This document shows, piece after piece, positions 42,454 through 52,427 of a DNA stretch of 64,000 nucleotides. Source of the stretch: Hymenobacter metallilatus. GTDB taxonomy: Bacteria; Bacteroidota; Bacteroidia; Cytophagales; Hymenobacteraceae. A program made the translations under genes and the position numbers. The stretch's first letter is position 1. Every line of letters starts with the position of its first letter. The notes beneath the pieces were generated by a model that was given only the letters and a program-made list of their open reading frames with translations, had not been told where the DNA came from and searched no databases. Location of the stretch: NCBI RefSeq assembly GCF_003944705.1, contig NZ_RWIS01000006.1, forward strand, positions 124,001 through 188,000, written 5' to 3'.

Positions 42454-45400
42454 ATGAACCATCCCCTACACGCTTTTTCGCCCTTTTCCTGGAAAGGGAC
42501 GGCCCTGCTGCACCCTCTGTGCATTACCCTGCTCAGCAGTAGCCTGGCCACCGCCGCCTCACTGCCCATGGCCGCCCAGGAGTATCTGGAAAAGCCTATT
42601 ACGCTGCAGGCCCAGAACGAGACTGTACACACAGTACTCACCAAAATTGAAAGCCAGGCCAACATCCGGTTCCAGTACAGCCGCCAGCTGATTGGGGCCA
42701 GCCGCCGCGTTACCATTCAAACAACCGGCTTGCCCCTGGCTGAGGTACTGCATGTGCTGCTCGACCCCCTGCGCATTGCCTACGAGCCCATCAACAGCGG
42801 CATTATTCTGAAGCCTGCTGCCCCCGCTGCCGATATTACCGTAACGGGCCGGGTAGTAGATGAGAAAGGCTCCCCACTGCCCGGCGTGAACGTGGTAGTA
42901 AAGGGTACCAGCATGGGTACCCAGACCGATGGTGACGGCCGCTATTCCCTGCAGGCCCCGGAGGGCGCTACCCTGGTGTTCTCCTTTGTGGGTTACACTG
43001 CCCAGGAAGTTGCCATTAGTGGCCGCACCACCATTGATGTTTCTTTTGCCGCCAACGAAGCCCTGCTGAATGAGGTAGTAGTGGTAGGCTACGGTACGCA
43101 GCAGAAGCGCGACGTAACCGGCTCCATTGCATCCGTAAAAGGTACGGAGCTGGTCAATCAGGCCTCCCAGAATGCCGTTAGCTCCCTGCAGGGCAAAGTG
43201 GCCGGCGTACAGATTACCAATACCGGCCAGCCCGGTGCCACGCCCCAGGTGCGGGTGCGGGGCACGGGCTCGGTGCTGGGCAGCGCCAACCCGTTGTACG
43301 TAGTGGATGGCACCTTTGTGGATGATATCAGCTTCCTGAACCAGGATGATATTGCCTCTATTGAAATTCTGAAAGATGCCTCCAGCGCCGCCATTTACGG
43401 GGTGCGCGCGGCCAATGGGGTAGTACTGGTAACCACCAAGCGGGGCAAAGCCGGCACACCGCACGTAAGCTACAATGGCTTCGGTGGGGTGCAGCGCATC
43501 ACCAACAAGGTGCAGATGGCCAACGCCTCGGAGTACGCCACGCTCATTAACGAGCGGACCGGTGCCCAGACGCTGGCCGGTAACCTGCCTACCACCGACT
43601 GGTTCGACCAGATTTCGCGCACGGCTTCTATCCACAACCACCAGCTCAGCATGTCGGGCGGTTCGGATAAGGTAACGTACAGCGTGAGCGGGAGCTACCT
43701 TAAGCAGCAGGGCATTGTGCAGAAAAACGACTACGAGCGTATCACGGCCCGTCTGCAGACTGACTACAGCCCCACCGACCACATCAAAGTGGGCTACAGC
43801 GCCATCTTCCAGAATTACCGCTCTACTGATATTCCGGCCGATGTACTCTTTTACCAGGCCTTCGTGGCCCCGCCGGTTTTACCGGTATTCAAAGCCAACG
43901 GCAACTACGGCGACTCCAAGGACTACCCGTTGGGCAATTTCGCCAACCCCCAGGCCACGCTGGACCGCTACAACCAGAAATCCAACGGGCAGCAGCTGGT
44001 TAGCAACATATACGCTTCCATCAATTTTCTGAAGGCGTTTACGCTGCGCTCCAGCCTGGGCGTGAACTACGGCGTGGCCCAGTACCGGAACTACCAGGCC
44101 AAGGACTCGCTCACCAGCACGCAGTTTGCCACCCGCAGTGCCCTCACGGCTTCCAACTCCAAGAACAGCCGCTGGCTCTGGGAAAACACCCTGACCTACG
44201 ACCATGCCTTCGGCGACGGTAACCACCGCCTAACGGCCCTGGTGGGCGTTTCGGCCCAGCGCGACCAGTTTAACCAATTCATTGGCACCATCAACGACGT
44301 GCCGTACTACAACGAGTCGTCGTTGTACCTGGGGCTGGGCACGGCCAGCACAGCCCGCATCCAGACGCCCGCCGACAAGTACACGTTTGCCTCCTACTTC
44401 GGCCGCGTGAATTATGCCTTCAAGGACCGGTACCTGCTCACGGCCACCCTGCGCCGCGACGGTTCCTCCAAGTTCTCGGAGGATAACCGCTACGGCCTGT
44501 TTCCTTCGGTAGGAGCCGGCTGGGTACTCACAGAAGAAGGCTTCCTGAAAGACCAGAGCGCCGTGGATCTGGTGAAGCTGCGCGGCAGCTGGGGCCGCCT
44601 GGGTAACAACAACATCCCCTCCAATATTGCCATTCAAACGGTGGCCGTAGGAGCCGGAGCCCAGTACTACACGGCTATTTTCGGGGGGATTCCCTACACC
44701 GGTGGCAACATTAATGCCCTGGCGCAACGCACTCTGGACTGGGAGATTACCGAGGAAACAGACTTGGGGGTGGACCTGGGCTTCCTGAAAAACCGGCTGA
44801 CTTCCACCATCGATGTATACAACCGCCGCACCTCCGATGCTATTTTCAGCATTCCGGTGCCGGCCACGGCGGGCCTGCGTGACAGCCGCACCACAGGTAA
44901 CTATGCTACCCTGCGCAACCGGGGCGTAGAATTCACGATGAACTGGGCCGACCAGGGTTCCGACAAGTTCGGCTACAACGCGGGCTTCAACGTGAACTAC
45001 AACCAGAACCGGGTGCTGAGCCTTACGGCCATCGGGGCCGACCTGCCGGCCGGCAACCTGCCGGTAGGGGGTGTGCAAACCTCTATTGTGCGCGAAGGGC
45101 TGCCCCTGGGTGCGTTCTACGGCTATGAGGTGGAAGGTATCTTCCAGACGGCCGACGAGGTGCGCAACTCCCCGCAGGCAACCAGCGGGGCCGTGCCCGG
45201 CTCATTCCGCTACCGGGACCTGAACGGCGACGGGAAGATTGATGCCAGTGACAAAAAGGTCATCGGCAACCCTAACCCTAAGTTCAACTACGGCGTGAAC
45301 CTGGGTATGCACTATGGGGCCTTTGATGCGCAGCTGGATTTGCAGGGCGTGGCCGGCGTGGATATTTATAACGGTACCAAGGGCGTACGCTACGGCAACG

Positions 45401-45771
45401 AGAACTTCACCAAGGACTTTTTCGATAACCGCTGGCGCGGAGCCGGCACGTCCAACGAGTACCCCGGCGCTGCCCTCAGCGGCAACGATTTGAACGCCAA
45501 CACCTGGTACGTGGAGAAGGGCGACTACATCCGCATCCGGAACGTGCAGGTGGGCTATACCCTGGCCAAGGCCTTTGCCAATACGCTGCACGTGCAGGGC
45601 GTGCGTTTCTACGCCAACGCCCAGAACCCGGTAACGTGGTTCAAGTACACCGGCTTCACCCCGGAAGTAGGCCTGCTGCGTAACTCCACCGGCAACCTCA
45701 GCCCCGGCATCGACCTGAACGTGTACCCACTCTCGGCCACTTACAACGTGGGCGTTAACGTGACCTTCTAA
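42454..45771 (+). CDS. SusC/RagA TonB-linked outer membrane receptor with STN domain
   Basis: A 1105-residue outer-membrane transporter. It has a signal peptide (to about residue 45), an STN domain (about 50-120) for signalling to FecR, a carboxypeptidase-like/CarboxypepD_reg domain (about 130-210, VVDEKGSPLPGVNVVVKGT), the TonB box and plug (about 215-330, with SusC motif SIEILKDASSAAIYGVRAAN), and a 22-strand beta-barrel to the C-terminal phenylalanine. It should import oligosaccharides with SusD downstream. The STN domain ties it to the sigma/anti-sigma pair. Confidence 0.95.
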   Translation: MNHPLHAFSPFSWKGTALLHPLCITLLSSSLATAASLPMAAQEYLEKPITLQAQNETVHTVLTKIESQANIRFQYSRQLIGASRRVTIQTTGLPLAEVLHVLLDPLRIAYEPINSGIILKPAAPAADITVTGRVVDEKGSPLPGVNVVVKGTSMGTQTDGDGRYSLQAPEGATLVFSFVGYTAQEVAISGRTTIDVSFAANEALLNEVVVVGYGTQQKRDVTGSIASVKGTELVNQASQNAVSSLQGKVAGVQITNTGQPGATPQVRVRGTGSVLGSANPLYVVDGTFVDDISFLNQDDIASIEILKDASSAAIYGVRAANGVVLVTTKRGKAGTPHVSYNGFGGVQRITNKVQMANASEYATLINERTGAQTLAGNLPTTDWFDQISRTASIHNHQLSMSGGSDKVTYSVSGSYLKQQGIVQKNDYERITARLQTDYSPTDHIKVGYSAIFQNYRSTDIPADVLFYQAFVAPPVLPVFKANGNYGDSKDYPLGNFANPQATLDRYNQKSNGQQLVSNIYASINFLKAFTLRSSLGVNYGVAQYRNYQAKDSLTSTQFATRSALTASNSKNSRWLWENTLTYDHAFGDGNHRLTALVGVSAQRDQFNQFIGTINDVPYYNESSLYLGLGTASTARIQTPADKYTFASYFGRVNYAFKDRYLLTATLRRDGSSKFSEDNRYGLFPSVGAGWVLTEEGFLKDQSAVDLVKLRGSWGRLGNNNIPSNIAIQTVAVGAGAQYYTAIFGGIPYTGGNINALAQRTLDWEITEETDLGVDLGFLKNRLTSTIDVYNRRTSDAIFSIPVPATAGLRDSRTTGNYATLRNRGVEFTMNWADQGSDKFGYNAGFNVNYNQNRVLSLTAIGADLPAGNLPVGGVQTSIVREGLPLGAFYGYEVEGIFQTADEVRNSPQATSGAVPGSFRYRDLNGDGKIDASDKKVIGNPNPKFNYGVNLGMHYGAFDAQLDLQGVAGVDIYNGTKGVRYGNENFTKDFFDNRWRGAGTSNEYPGAALSGNDLNANTWYVEKGDYIRIRNVQVGYTLAKAFANTLHVQGVRFYANAQNPVTWFKYTGFTPEVGLLRNSTGNLSPGIDLNVYPLSATYNVGVNVTF

Positions 45772-45789
45772 CCGCCAACCCCTCCCACC

Positions 45790-47268
45790 ATGTACCGCAA
45801 TTTCTCTTATATAAAGCGTAGCGCGCTGAGTGCGTTGTGCATTGCCACCCTGGCTGGCGGCATCACCGCCTGTAAGGATTCGTTTTTGGATGTTGAGCCC
45901 CAGGGCCAGCAGCGCGACACGCAGTTCTTCACCAACCAGGAGCAGGCCATTCAGGGCGTCAATTCCATTTACGGCAACCTGCGCGCCTGGCCGCTGGTGG
46001 CATTTGCCCACCTGGCCATTACCACCCTTAGCTCCGACGATGCCGATAAAGGCAGCGTAACCGGGGATGCCTCCTTCCTGAATGCCTACGACAACTTCAC
46101 GTTTTCGCCCACTGAGGGCATTCTGAACGACTATTGGGGCGGGCAGTATCAGGGCATTAACCTCTGCAACCAGGTACTGGCCAACGTGCCCAACATCAAC
46201 ATGGATGCGGCCCTGAAAAACCGGCTGCTGGCTGAGGCGAAGTTTCTGCGCGCGTACCACTACTTCAACCTGGTGCGGGCCTACGGCGGCGTGCCGCTGG
46301 TGCTGAAACCCATTACCAATACCAGCTCGCCGGAGGAAATCAACCCGGGCCGCAACAGCAAGGAGGAAGTGTACACGCAGATTGTAGCCGACCTGACGGA
46401 CGCCGGCGCAGCCCTGCCAACTACCTACCCGGCCGCCGACAGGGGGCGGGCCACCAAGGGGGCGGCCCTGGGTATGCTGGCTAAAGTGAAGCTGTACCAG
46501 AAGCAGTGGGCCGATGCCGTGGCGCTAAGCGACCAGGTAATCGGGTTGGGCTACTCCCTGGCCCCGGATTATGACCAGATGTTCCGGATAGCCGGCGAAA
46601 ACGGGCCGGAGTCCATCTTCGAGATACAGGCTCAGACGGTACCCGGCAACTGTGACGCCTCCAATAGCCAGTGGGCTGAGGTGCAGGGAGCCCGCCCGCA
46701 GTACGGCTGGGGTTTCTTTATTCCAACGCCGGAACTGGTAGCCGCCTTTGAACCCGGGGATAAGCGCCGGGAAGCCACTATTTTGTACCGGGGCGAAACC
46801 ACGCCCCAGGGCGACCGAATTGATGCGGCAGCGGCTAACCCGTACTATAATCAGAAAGCCTACGTGCCCTCCGCCGCCGACCGGAGCTGCGGCTACGGCA
46901 AAGACCAGAACGTGCGTATCCTGCGTCTGGCCGAAATCCTGCTCATCAACGCCGAAGCTGCTAATGAGCTGGGCCAGACTACCAAAGCCCTGGCCGCGGT
47001 AAACCAGGTTCGTGCCCGCGCTGGCCTGGCTGCCCTTACCACCACCGACCAGGCTACCCTGCGGACCCGCATTTGGCAGGAGCGGCGCGTGGAGCTGGCC
47101 CTGGAAAGCGGGGACCGGTTTTTCGACCTGGTGCGCCAGGGCCGCGCTGGTCAGGTACTACGGGCCCAGGGCAAGCAGTTTGTTGATGGTAAAAACGAAG
47201 TGTTTGCCATTCCGCAGCAGCAAATCAACATTACCGGTGGCAAGCTAACGCAGAACCCCGGCTACTAA
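45790..47268 (+). CDS. SusD/RagB family glycan-binding lipoprotein
   Basis: A 492-residue surface lipoprotein. The signal peptide ends in GGITAC. TPR-like helices form the SusD fold, with family blocks FLRAYHYFNLVRAYGGVPLV near residue 155, RILRLAEILLINAEAANELG near residue 378 and RRVELALESGDRFFDLVRQG near the end. It caps the SusC pore and binds the glycan. The gene starts 18 bases after susC and is followed by a terminator. Confidence 0.95.
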   Translation: MYRNFSYIKRSALSALCIATLAGGITACKDSFLDVEPQGQQRDTQFFTNQEQAIQGVNSIYGNLRAWPLVAFAHLAITTLSSDDADKGSVTGDASFLNAYDNFTFSPTEGILNDYWGGQYQGINLCNQVLANVPNINMDAALKNRLLAEAKFLRAYHYFNLVRAYGGVPLVLKPITNTSSPEEINPGRNSKEEVYTQIVADLTDAGAALPTTYPAADRGRATKGAALGMLAKVKLYQKQWADAVALSDQVIGLGYSLAPDYDQMFRIAGENGPESIFEIQAQTVPGNCDASNSQWAEVQGARPQYGWGFFIPTPELVAAFEPGDKRREATILYRGETTPQGDRIDAAAANPYYNQKAYVPSAADRSCGYGKDQNVRILRLAEILLINAEAANELGQTTKALAAVNQVRARAGLAALTTTDQATLRTRIWQERRVELALESGDRFFDLVRQGRAGQVLRAQGKQFVDGKNEVFAIPQQQINITGGKLTQNPGY

Positions 47269-47274
47269 GCAGCG

Positions 47275-47316
47275 AAAAGCCCCGGAACCGATTTTGCCGG
47301 CTCCGGGGCTTTTTTT
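47275..47316 (+). terminator. intrinsic terminator after susD
   Basis: Arms aaaagccccgga and tccggggctttt pair perfectly around an 18-base loop, followed by a long T-run. It separates susCD from the glycosidase genes. Confidence 0.88.
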
Positions 47317-47337
47317 ATTCGTGCCATTTGCACTGCT

Positions 47338-48963
47338 ATGAACTGGATAACCACCAGCCGCTGGATACTGGGGCTAGCCTTGCTGGCGGCGTGCCACCCG
47401 CCCGCCGACGACCCACCCGTGCCCACTCCCGACCCTACACCTACGCCTACCGTCAGCAGTGTAGCTGCCGACCGGGCCCTGCTGAACCAAGTCCAGGAAG
47501 CTACGTTTCGCTACTTCCGCGACTACGCCCACCCCGTGTCGGGGATGGCGCGGGAGCGGACCGGCTCCGGCGAAACCGTAACCAGCGGCGGCACCGGCTT
47601 CGGGGTGCAGGCCCTGGTGGTGGGCAGCAGCCGGGGCTGGCTGACGCGGGCGGAAGCCGTGGCGCAAGTCACAAAAATCTGCACGTTTCTGGCCTCCGCC
47701 GACCGGTTCCACGGGGCCTGGAGCCACTGGCTCAACGGCAGCAGCGGCGCGGCTATTCCATTCAGCCCCAAAGATGACGGCGGCGACCTGGTCGAAACGT
47801 CCTATCTCCTCAACGGCCTGCTGCTTGCGCGCACCTATTTCAACGGCTCCGACCCCGCCGAAACGGCCCTGCGCCAGCAGATTACCCGGCTTTGGGAAGG
47901 CGTGGAGTGGGACTGGTACGCCTCCCGCGGCGACGGGCAGCTGTACTGGCACTGGAGCCCGCGCTACGGCTGGGCGATGAATCTGCCTATCCGGGGCTGG
48001 AATGAAGCCCTGATAACCTACGTGCTGGCCCTGGCCTCGCCCACGCACCCTATTGCGCCGGCTGTGTACCGGAGCACCTGGGCTGCGGGCCTGAACACTG
48101 CGCCGGCCACCTACGAAGGCTATCCGCTAAACCTGGGCCCCGCGTACGGCGGGCCGTTGTTCTTCGCGCATTATTCTTTTCTCTCCCTCGACCCCCGGCA
48201 GATGCAGGACCAGTACGCCAACTACTGGCTGCAGAACGTGCGGCACACGCTCATCAACCGGGCCTGGTGCCTGTACTCGGCCCCGAAAAGCCACGGCTAC
48301 TATGCCAGCTCCTGGGGCCTCACCGCCTCCGACGACCCGATGGGCTACCGCGCCCACCAGCCCACCGACGACAACGGCACCGTGGCTCCCACGGCCGCCC
48401 TGTCGTCCATGCCCTATACCCCGTACTATTCTATGCTGGTGCTGCGCAACCTATACGGCACCAGCCTGGGCCCGGTAACGGGGCAGTATGGGCCCTATGA
48501 TGCCTACAACCGCAGCCAGAGCTGGATTGCTACCAGCTTTCTGGCCATCGACCAGGGCCCGATTGTGGTGATGCTGGAGAACTACCGCACTGGCCTGCTC
48601 TGGCAGCTGGGCCGCTCTACGCCGGAGCTGCAAACCGGCCTGCGCCAGGCCGGCATCCAGGCGCCCACCTACGAAACCGGCTTTGCCCTGAGCGTGCCTG
48701 AAGTCCGGACTAATCTGGTGGACCTGCTGCGCCACCCCGACCTGGACGCCTACCAGCTGGACGTAACGCTGTCCACGGCTGGCGCGGCCACGCTCACACT
48801 ATTGAAAGCCGATGGCACCGTGGCCGAAACCATCTGGCAGAACGAGGCCAAAGCAGCGGGCGTGCATGCCGTGCGGTTCGGGGTGGCCGCCGTGGCCGGC
48901 ACCTACACGCTGCGTCTGCAAGCCGGCCCGCTCACCAAAGAACTATCCGTTGCCCTGCGCTAA
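47338..48963 (+). CDS. GH144-like glucanase (glucoamylase family), lipoprotein
   Basis: A 541-residue exported enzyme. The lipoprotein signal ends LLAAC; a Pro/Thr linker follows. The (alpha/alpha)6-barrel catalytic domain spans about residues 45-450: FRYFRDYAHPVSGMARER, SGGTGFGVQALVVG, DDGGDLVETSYLLNGLL, YWHWSPRYGWAMN, IDQGPIVVMLENYRTGLLW. A C-terminal Fn3/Ig-like domain (about 465-541) is absent from its neighbour. This pattern is GH144; characterised members are endo-beta-1,2-glucanases. Specificity is inferred. Confidence 0.85.
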   Translation: MNWITTSRWILGLALLAACHPPADDPPVPTPDPTPTPTVSSVAADRALLNQVQEATFRYFRDYAHPVSGMARERTGSGETVTSGGTGFGVQALVVGSSRGWLTRAEAVAQVTKICTFLASADRFHGAWSHWLNGSSGAAIPFSPKDDGGDLVETSYLLNGLLLARTYFNGSDPAETALRQQITRLWEGVEWDWYASRGDGQLYWHWSPRYGWAMNLPIRGWNEALITYVLALASPTHPIAPAVYRSTWAAGLNTAPATYEGYPLNLGPAYGGPLFFAHYSFLSLDPRQMQDQYANYWLQNVRHTLINRAWCLYSAPKSHGYYASSWGLTASDDPMGYRAHQPTDDNGTVAPTAALSSMPYTPYYSMLVLRNLYGTSLGPVTGQYGPYDAYNRSQSWIATSFLAIDQGPIVVMLENYRTGLLWQLGRSTPELQTGLRQAGIQAPTYETGFALSVPEVRTNLVDLLRHPDLDAYQLDVTLSTAGAATLTLLKADGTVAETIWQNEAKAAGVHAVRFGVAAVAGTYTLRLQAGPLTKELSVALR

Positions 48964-48975
48964 CCTTTTCCACCC

Positions 48976-50340
48976 ATGAAGCACCGTTTTCTCCTTGTTC
49001 TGCTGGCCCTGCTGCCTGTGTTGGCCGATGCCCAGCAGAAGTCGGCCCCCAAAAAAGCCCCGGCCGCCAGCCCGAAATTCGACCCGAAGCAGCGCCCCCG
49101 CAACCTCTCCGACGAGCAGCTGCTGGATTTGGTGCAGCGCCAGACGTTCCGCTACTTCTGGGACTTCGGGCACCCCGTGTCGGGCATGGCGCGGGAGCGG
49201 AGCAACCGTTCCTTCGACTACGGCGACGAAGTGGTAACCACCGGCGGCACCGGCTTCGGGCTAATGGCCATCCTTGTGGCGGCGGAGCGTAAGTGGATAA
49301 CGCGGGAGCAGGCCGCCGAGCGGACCCTCAAAATCGTGAACTTCCTGTGGAAGGCCGACATGTACCACGGCGTGTTTCCGCACTGGATGGACGGGGCCAC
49401 CGGCAAAACCATCCGCTTCAGCCTCAAGGACGACGGCGGCGACCTGGTGGAAACAGCTTTCCTGTACGAAGGTCTGATTTGCGCCCGCCAGTACTTCACC
49501 GGCAATACGCCCGCCGAAAGCCAGCTGCGCAACAAAATTCTGTGGATGTGGGAAAACGTGGAGTGGAGCTGGCACACCCAGGGCGGCCAGAACGTGCTGT
49601 ACTGGCACTGGAGCCCCAACAACGGCTGGAGCATGAACCATCAGATTCACGGCTGGAACGAATGCCTGATTACCTACGTGCTGGCCGCGGCCTCGCCTAA
49701 ATACGCCATTGACAAGAAGGTGTACGACCAGGGCTGGGCTACCGGCAGCTACTTCCGGAACGGCAAGCAGTTCTACAACACCACGCTGCCGCTGGGCTTT
49801 GATTTGGGCGGGCCGCTGTTTTTTTCGCACTACTCTTTCCTGGGCCTCGACCCGCGCGGCCTCAAAGACCAGTATGCCGACTACTGGCAGCAAAACCAGG
49901 CCCACACCCGCATCAACTACGCCTACTGCGTAGACAACCCCAAGAAATTCAAAGGCTACGGCCCCGACTGCTGGGGCCTCACCGCCTCCGACAGCTACCA
50001 GGGCTACGCCGCCCACTCGCCCACCGAGGACCTGAGCGTGATTTCGCCCACCGCCGCGCTGTCGGCCATGCCCTACGCGCCCAAGGAGTCGATGGCGGCG
50101 CTGAAGCACTTCTACAACGACCTGGGCGACAATATCTGGAGCGAGTACGGCTTCGTGGATGGCTTCAGCGAGCAACAGAACTGGTACGCCAAGTCTCACC
50201 TGGCCATCGACCAGGGTCCCATTGTGGCCATGATTGAGAACCACCGGACCGGCCTGCTCTGGAAGCTGTTCATGAGCAGCCCCGACGTGCAGCGCGGCCT
50301 CACCAAACTCGGTTTCGAGAGCCCACAGCTGAAAAAGTAA
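48976..50340 (+). CDS. GH144-like glucanase (glucoamylase family), second copy
   Basis: A 454-residue exported enzyme with a type I-like signal peptide (MKHRFLLVLLALLPVLADAQ), a Lys/Pro/Ala linker and the catalytic barrel (about residues 50-450). The blocks FRYFWDFGHPVSGMARER, TGGTGFGLMAILVA, DDGGDLVETAFLYEGLI, YWHWSPNNGWSMN and IDQGPIVAMIENHRTGLLW match the preceding protein, so the two arose by duplication. It lacks the extra C-terminal domain and is probably periplasmic. It starts 12 bases after its paralog. Confidence 0.87.
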   Translation: MKHRFLLVLLALLPVLADAQQKSAPKKAPAASPKFDPKQRPRNLSDEQLLDLVQRQTFRYFWDFGHPVSGMARERSNRSFDYGDEVVTTGGTGFGLMAILVAAERKWITREQAAERTLKIVNFLWKADMYHGVFPHWMDGATGKTIRFSLKDDGGDLVETAFLYEGLICARQYFTGNTPAESQLRNKILWMWENVEWSWHTQGGQNVLYWHWSPNNGWSMNHQIHGWNECLITYVLAAASPKYAIDKKVYDQGWATGSYFRNGKQFYNTTLPLGFDLGGPLFFSHYSFLGLDPRGLKDQYADYWQQNQAHTRINYAYCVDNPKKFKGYGPDCWGLTASDSYQGYAAHSPTEDLSVISPTAALSAMPYAPKESMAALKHFYNDLGDNIWSEYGFVDGFSEQQNWYAKSHLAIDQGPIVAMIENHRTGLLWKLFMSSPDVQRGLTKLGFESPQLKK

Positions 50341-50349
50341 GCCAGCCCG

Positions 50350-50386
50350 TCACGCAGAGGCGCAGCCGAAGCATCCCGCGTGCTGA
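50350..50386. repeat. REP-like half-element
   Basis: A segment (cagaggcgcagccgaagcat core) matches the arms of the inverted repeat at 52267-52362, with a shared cccgcgtgctga extension. It lies in the 124-base gap between GH144 and GH43-like genes. Confidence 0.5.
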
Positions 50387-50464
50387 GGTTGCTTTGCTGA
50401 ATTGATTACTGCTGCCCGCGAGATTCCTCCCACGTCGGAATGACGTTCTTTTCCACCCGTTCCC

Positions 50465-52225
50465 ATGCGTTCCATTCTGCTTCTTTGTCTTGCCGCGCTA
50501 CTGAGTTTTGCCGCGCAGGCCCAGCCCACGGCCAGCCCCGGCGGGCAGCGTACCTACTGCAACCCGCTGAATCTGGATTACGGCTATACGCCCATTCCCA
50601 ACTTCGCCGAGGCCGGGAAGCACCGCGCCACCGCCGACCCGGTTATCACCCTGTTCAAGGGCGACTACTACCTGTTCAGCACCAACCAATGGGGCTACTG
50701 GTGGAGCCACGATTTGTACAGCTGGAAGTTTGTGCCGCGCCATTTCCTCAAGCCTGAGCACAAGGTGTATGATGACCTGTGCGCCCCGGCCGTGTTTGTG
50801 CTGGGCGATACGCTGCTGGCCTACGGCTCTACCCAGGAGAAAAACTTTCCCATCTGGATGAGCACTAACCCCAAGTCCGGGGAGTGGAAGGAAGCCGTGG
50901 ACCCGTTCCAGATTGGAGCCTGGGACCCGGACTTTTTCCTGGACGATGACGGCAAACTGTACCTGTACTGGGGCAGCTCCAACGTGTACCCGCTCTATGG
51001 GCAGCAAATCAGCCGCAAAACGTTTCAGCCCATTGGGCAGCGGAAAGAGCTCTTCAAACTGAACGATGCCAAGTACGGGTGGCAGCGCTTCGGCGAATAC
51101 TTAGATAACACGTTCCTGGACCCCTTTATGGAAGGTGCCTGGATGACTAAGTGTCAGGGAAAGTATTACTTACAGTATGGTGCGCCCGGCACCGAGTTCA
51201 GCGGCTACGCCGATGGCGTGCAGATAAGTGACAAGCCGCTGGGACCATTTGTGCCCCAGGTACACAACCCGTTTGCCTACAAGCCCGGTGGTTTTGCCCG
51301 CGGGGCCGGCCACGGCAACACCTTTCAGGATACCTACGGCAACTGGTGGCATTTGTCGACAATGGTCATATCGGTAAAAAACAATTTCGAGCGCCGACTG
51401 GGGTTGTGGCCGGCCGGCTTCGATAAGGACGGCGTGCTGTACTCAAATACCGATTTCGGGGACTACCCGCACTACCTGCCCACCAGCCCCGAGGACCACC
51501 TGAAAAGCCGGTTTACCGGCTGGATGCTGCTCAACTACCAGAAGCCCGTTCAGGCCTCGTCCACGCTCGGGGGTAACCTGCCCAACTACGCCGTGGATGA
51601 GAGTATAAAAACCTACTGGAGTGCTAAAACGGCCAATAAAGGCGAGTATTTACAAACCGATTTAGGCAGCCTGAGCACCGTGCGCGCCATCCAGATCAAC
51701 TACGCCGATCAGGACGCCGAGTTCCTGGGCAAGCAGCAGGGCACGTATCACCAGTACCGGCTCTGGGAGTCGAAAGATGGTAAAAAGTGGAAGCTGCTGG
51801 TGGATAAAAGCCAAAACCGAACCGACGTGCCTCACGACTATATTGAGCTGAAAAAACCTGTGCAGACGCGCTACCTCAAACTGGAAAATATCCATATGCC
51901 TACGGGTAAGTTTGCCCTCAGCGGACTACGAATTTTTGGGCAGGGCACTGGTTCGGCACCCAACCAAGTAAAAGGTTTTGTAGTATTGCGCACCGAGAAG
52001 GACAAACGCAGCGCCTGGCTGAAATGGGCTCCTTCCGACGATGCCTACGCCTACAACATCCACGTTGGCGTAGCGCCCGACAAGCTCTACAGCTGCATAC
52101 TGGTGCACGGAGCCGCCGAATACTACTTCAAAGGCATGGACAAAGACCTGCCATACTACTTTACCATCGAGGCCCTCAACGAAAACGGTATTTCCGCACG
52201 CACTCCCGTGCTGGAAGTGAAGTAG
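50465..52225 (+). CDS. GH43-like glycosidase with discoidin and Fn3-like domains
   Basis: A 586-residue exported enzyme with a signal peptide (to Gln20). The five-bladed propeller (about residues 30-360) contains putative catalytic acids Asp58 (HRATADPVI), an Asp in IGAWDPDFFLDDDGKLYLYWG (split here as WDPDFF and YLYWG) and a Glu in DPFMEGAW. A discoidin/F5-8 type C domain (about 365-490; LPNYAVDESIKTYWSA) and a Fn3-like tail (about 500-586) follow. The substrate is unknown; it may trim side chains or glucan ends. Confidence 0.85.
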   Translation: MRSILLLCLAALLSFAAQAQPTASPGGQRTYCNPLNLDYGYTPIPNFAEAGKHRATADPVITLFKGDYYLFSTNQWGYWWSHDLYSWKFVPRHFLKPEHKVYDDLCAPAVFVLGDTLLAYGSTQEKNFPIWMSTNPKSGEWKEAVDPFQIGAWDPDFFLDDDGKLYLYWGSSNVYPLYGQQISRKTFQPIGQRKELFKLNDAKYGWQRFGEYLDNTFLDPFMEGAWMTKCQGKYYLQYGAPGTEFSGYADGVQISDKPLGPFVPQVHNPFAYKPGGFARGAGHGNTFQDTYGNWWHLSTMVISVKNNFERRLGLWPAGFDKDGVLYSNTDFGDYPHYLPTSPEDHLKSRFTGWMLLNYQKPVQASSTLGGNLPNYAVDESIKTYWSAKTANKGEYLQTDLGSLSTVRAIQINYADQDAEFLGKQQGTYHQYRLWESKDGKKWKLLVDKSQNRTDVPHDYIELKKPVQTRYLKLENIHMPTGKFALSGLRIFGQGTGSAPNQVKGFVVLRTEKDKRSAWLKWAPSDDAYAYNIHVGVAPDKLYSCILVHGAAEYYFKGMDKDLPYYFTIEALNENGISARTPVLEVK

Positions 52226-52266
52226 CGTTGTGCAGTTTTCCTTGGTGTTAACGGAGTAAAAGAACG

Positions 52267-52362
52267 TCATGCAAAGGCGGAGCCGAAGCATTTCGCTCTA
52301 ATGGCAACACAGTGGTTGGGTAACGTCAGCACGCGGGAGGCTTCGGCTCCGCCTCTGCATGA
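52267..52362. repeat. REP-like inverted repeat upstream of bglX
   Basis: Arms at 52267-52289 and 52340-52362 are reverse complements at 22 of 23 positions (core ggcggagccgaagc) with a 50-base spacer. A related half-element lies at 50350. Confidence 0.7.
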
Positions 52363-52427
52363 TGGCCGGTTCCTTGTCCTGTCCGCGCTGGCTCTGACTT
52401 CTGACTTCCCATAATTTCTTTTCCCAC

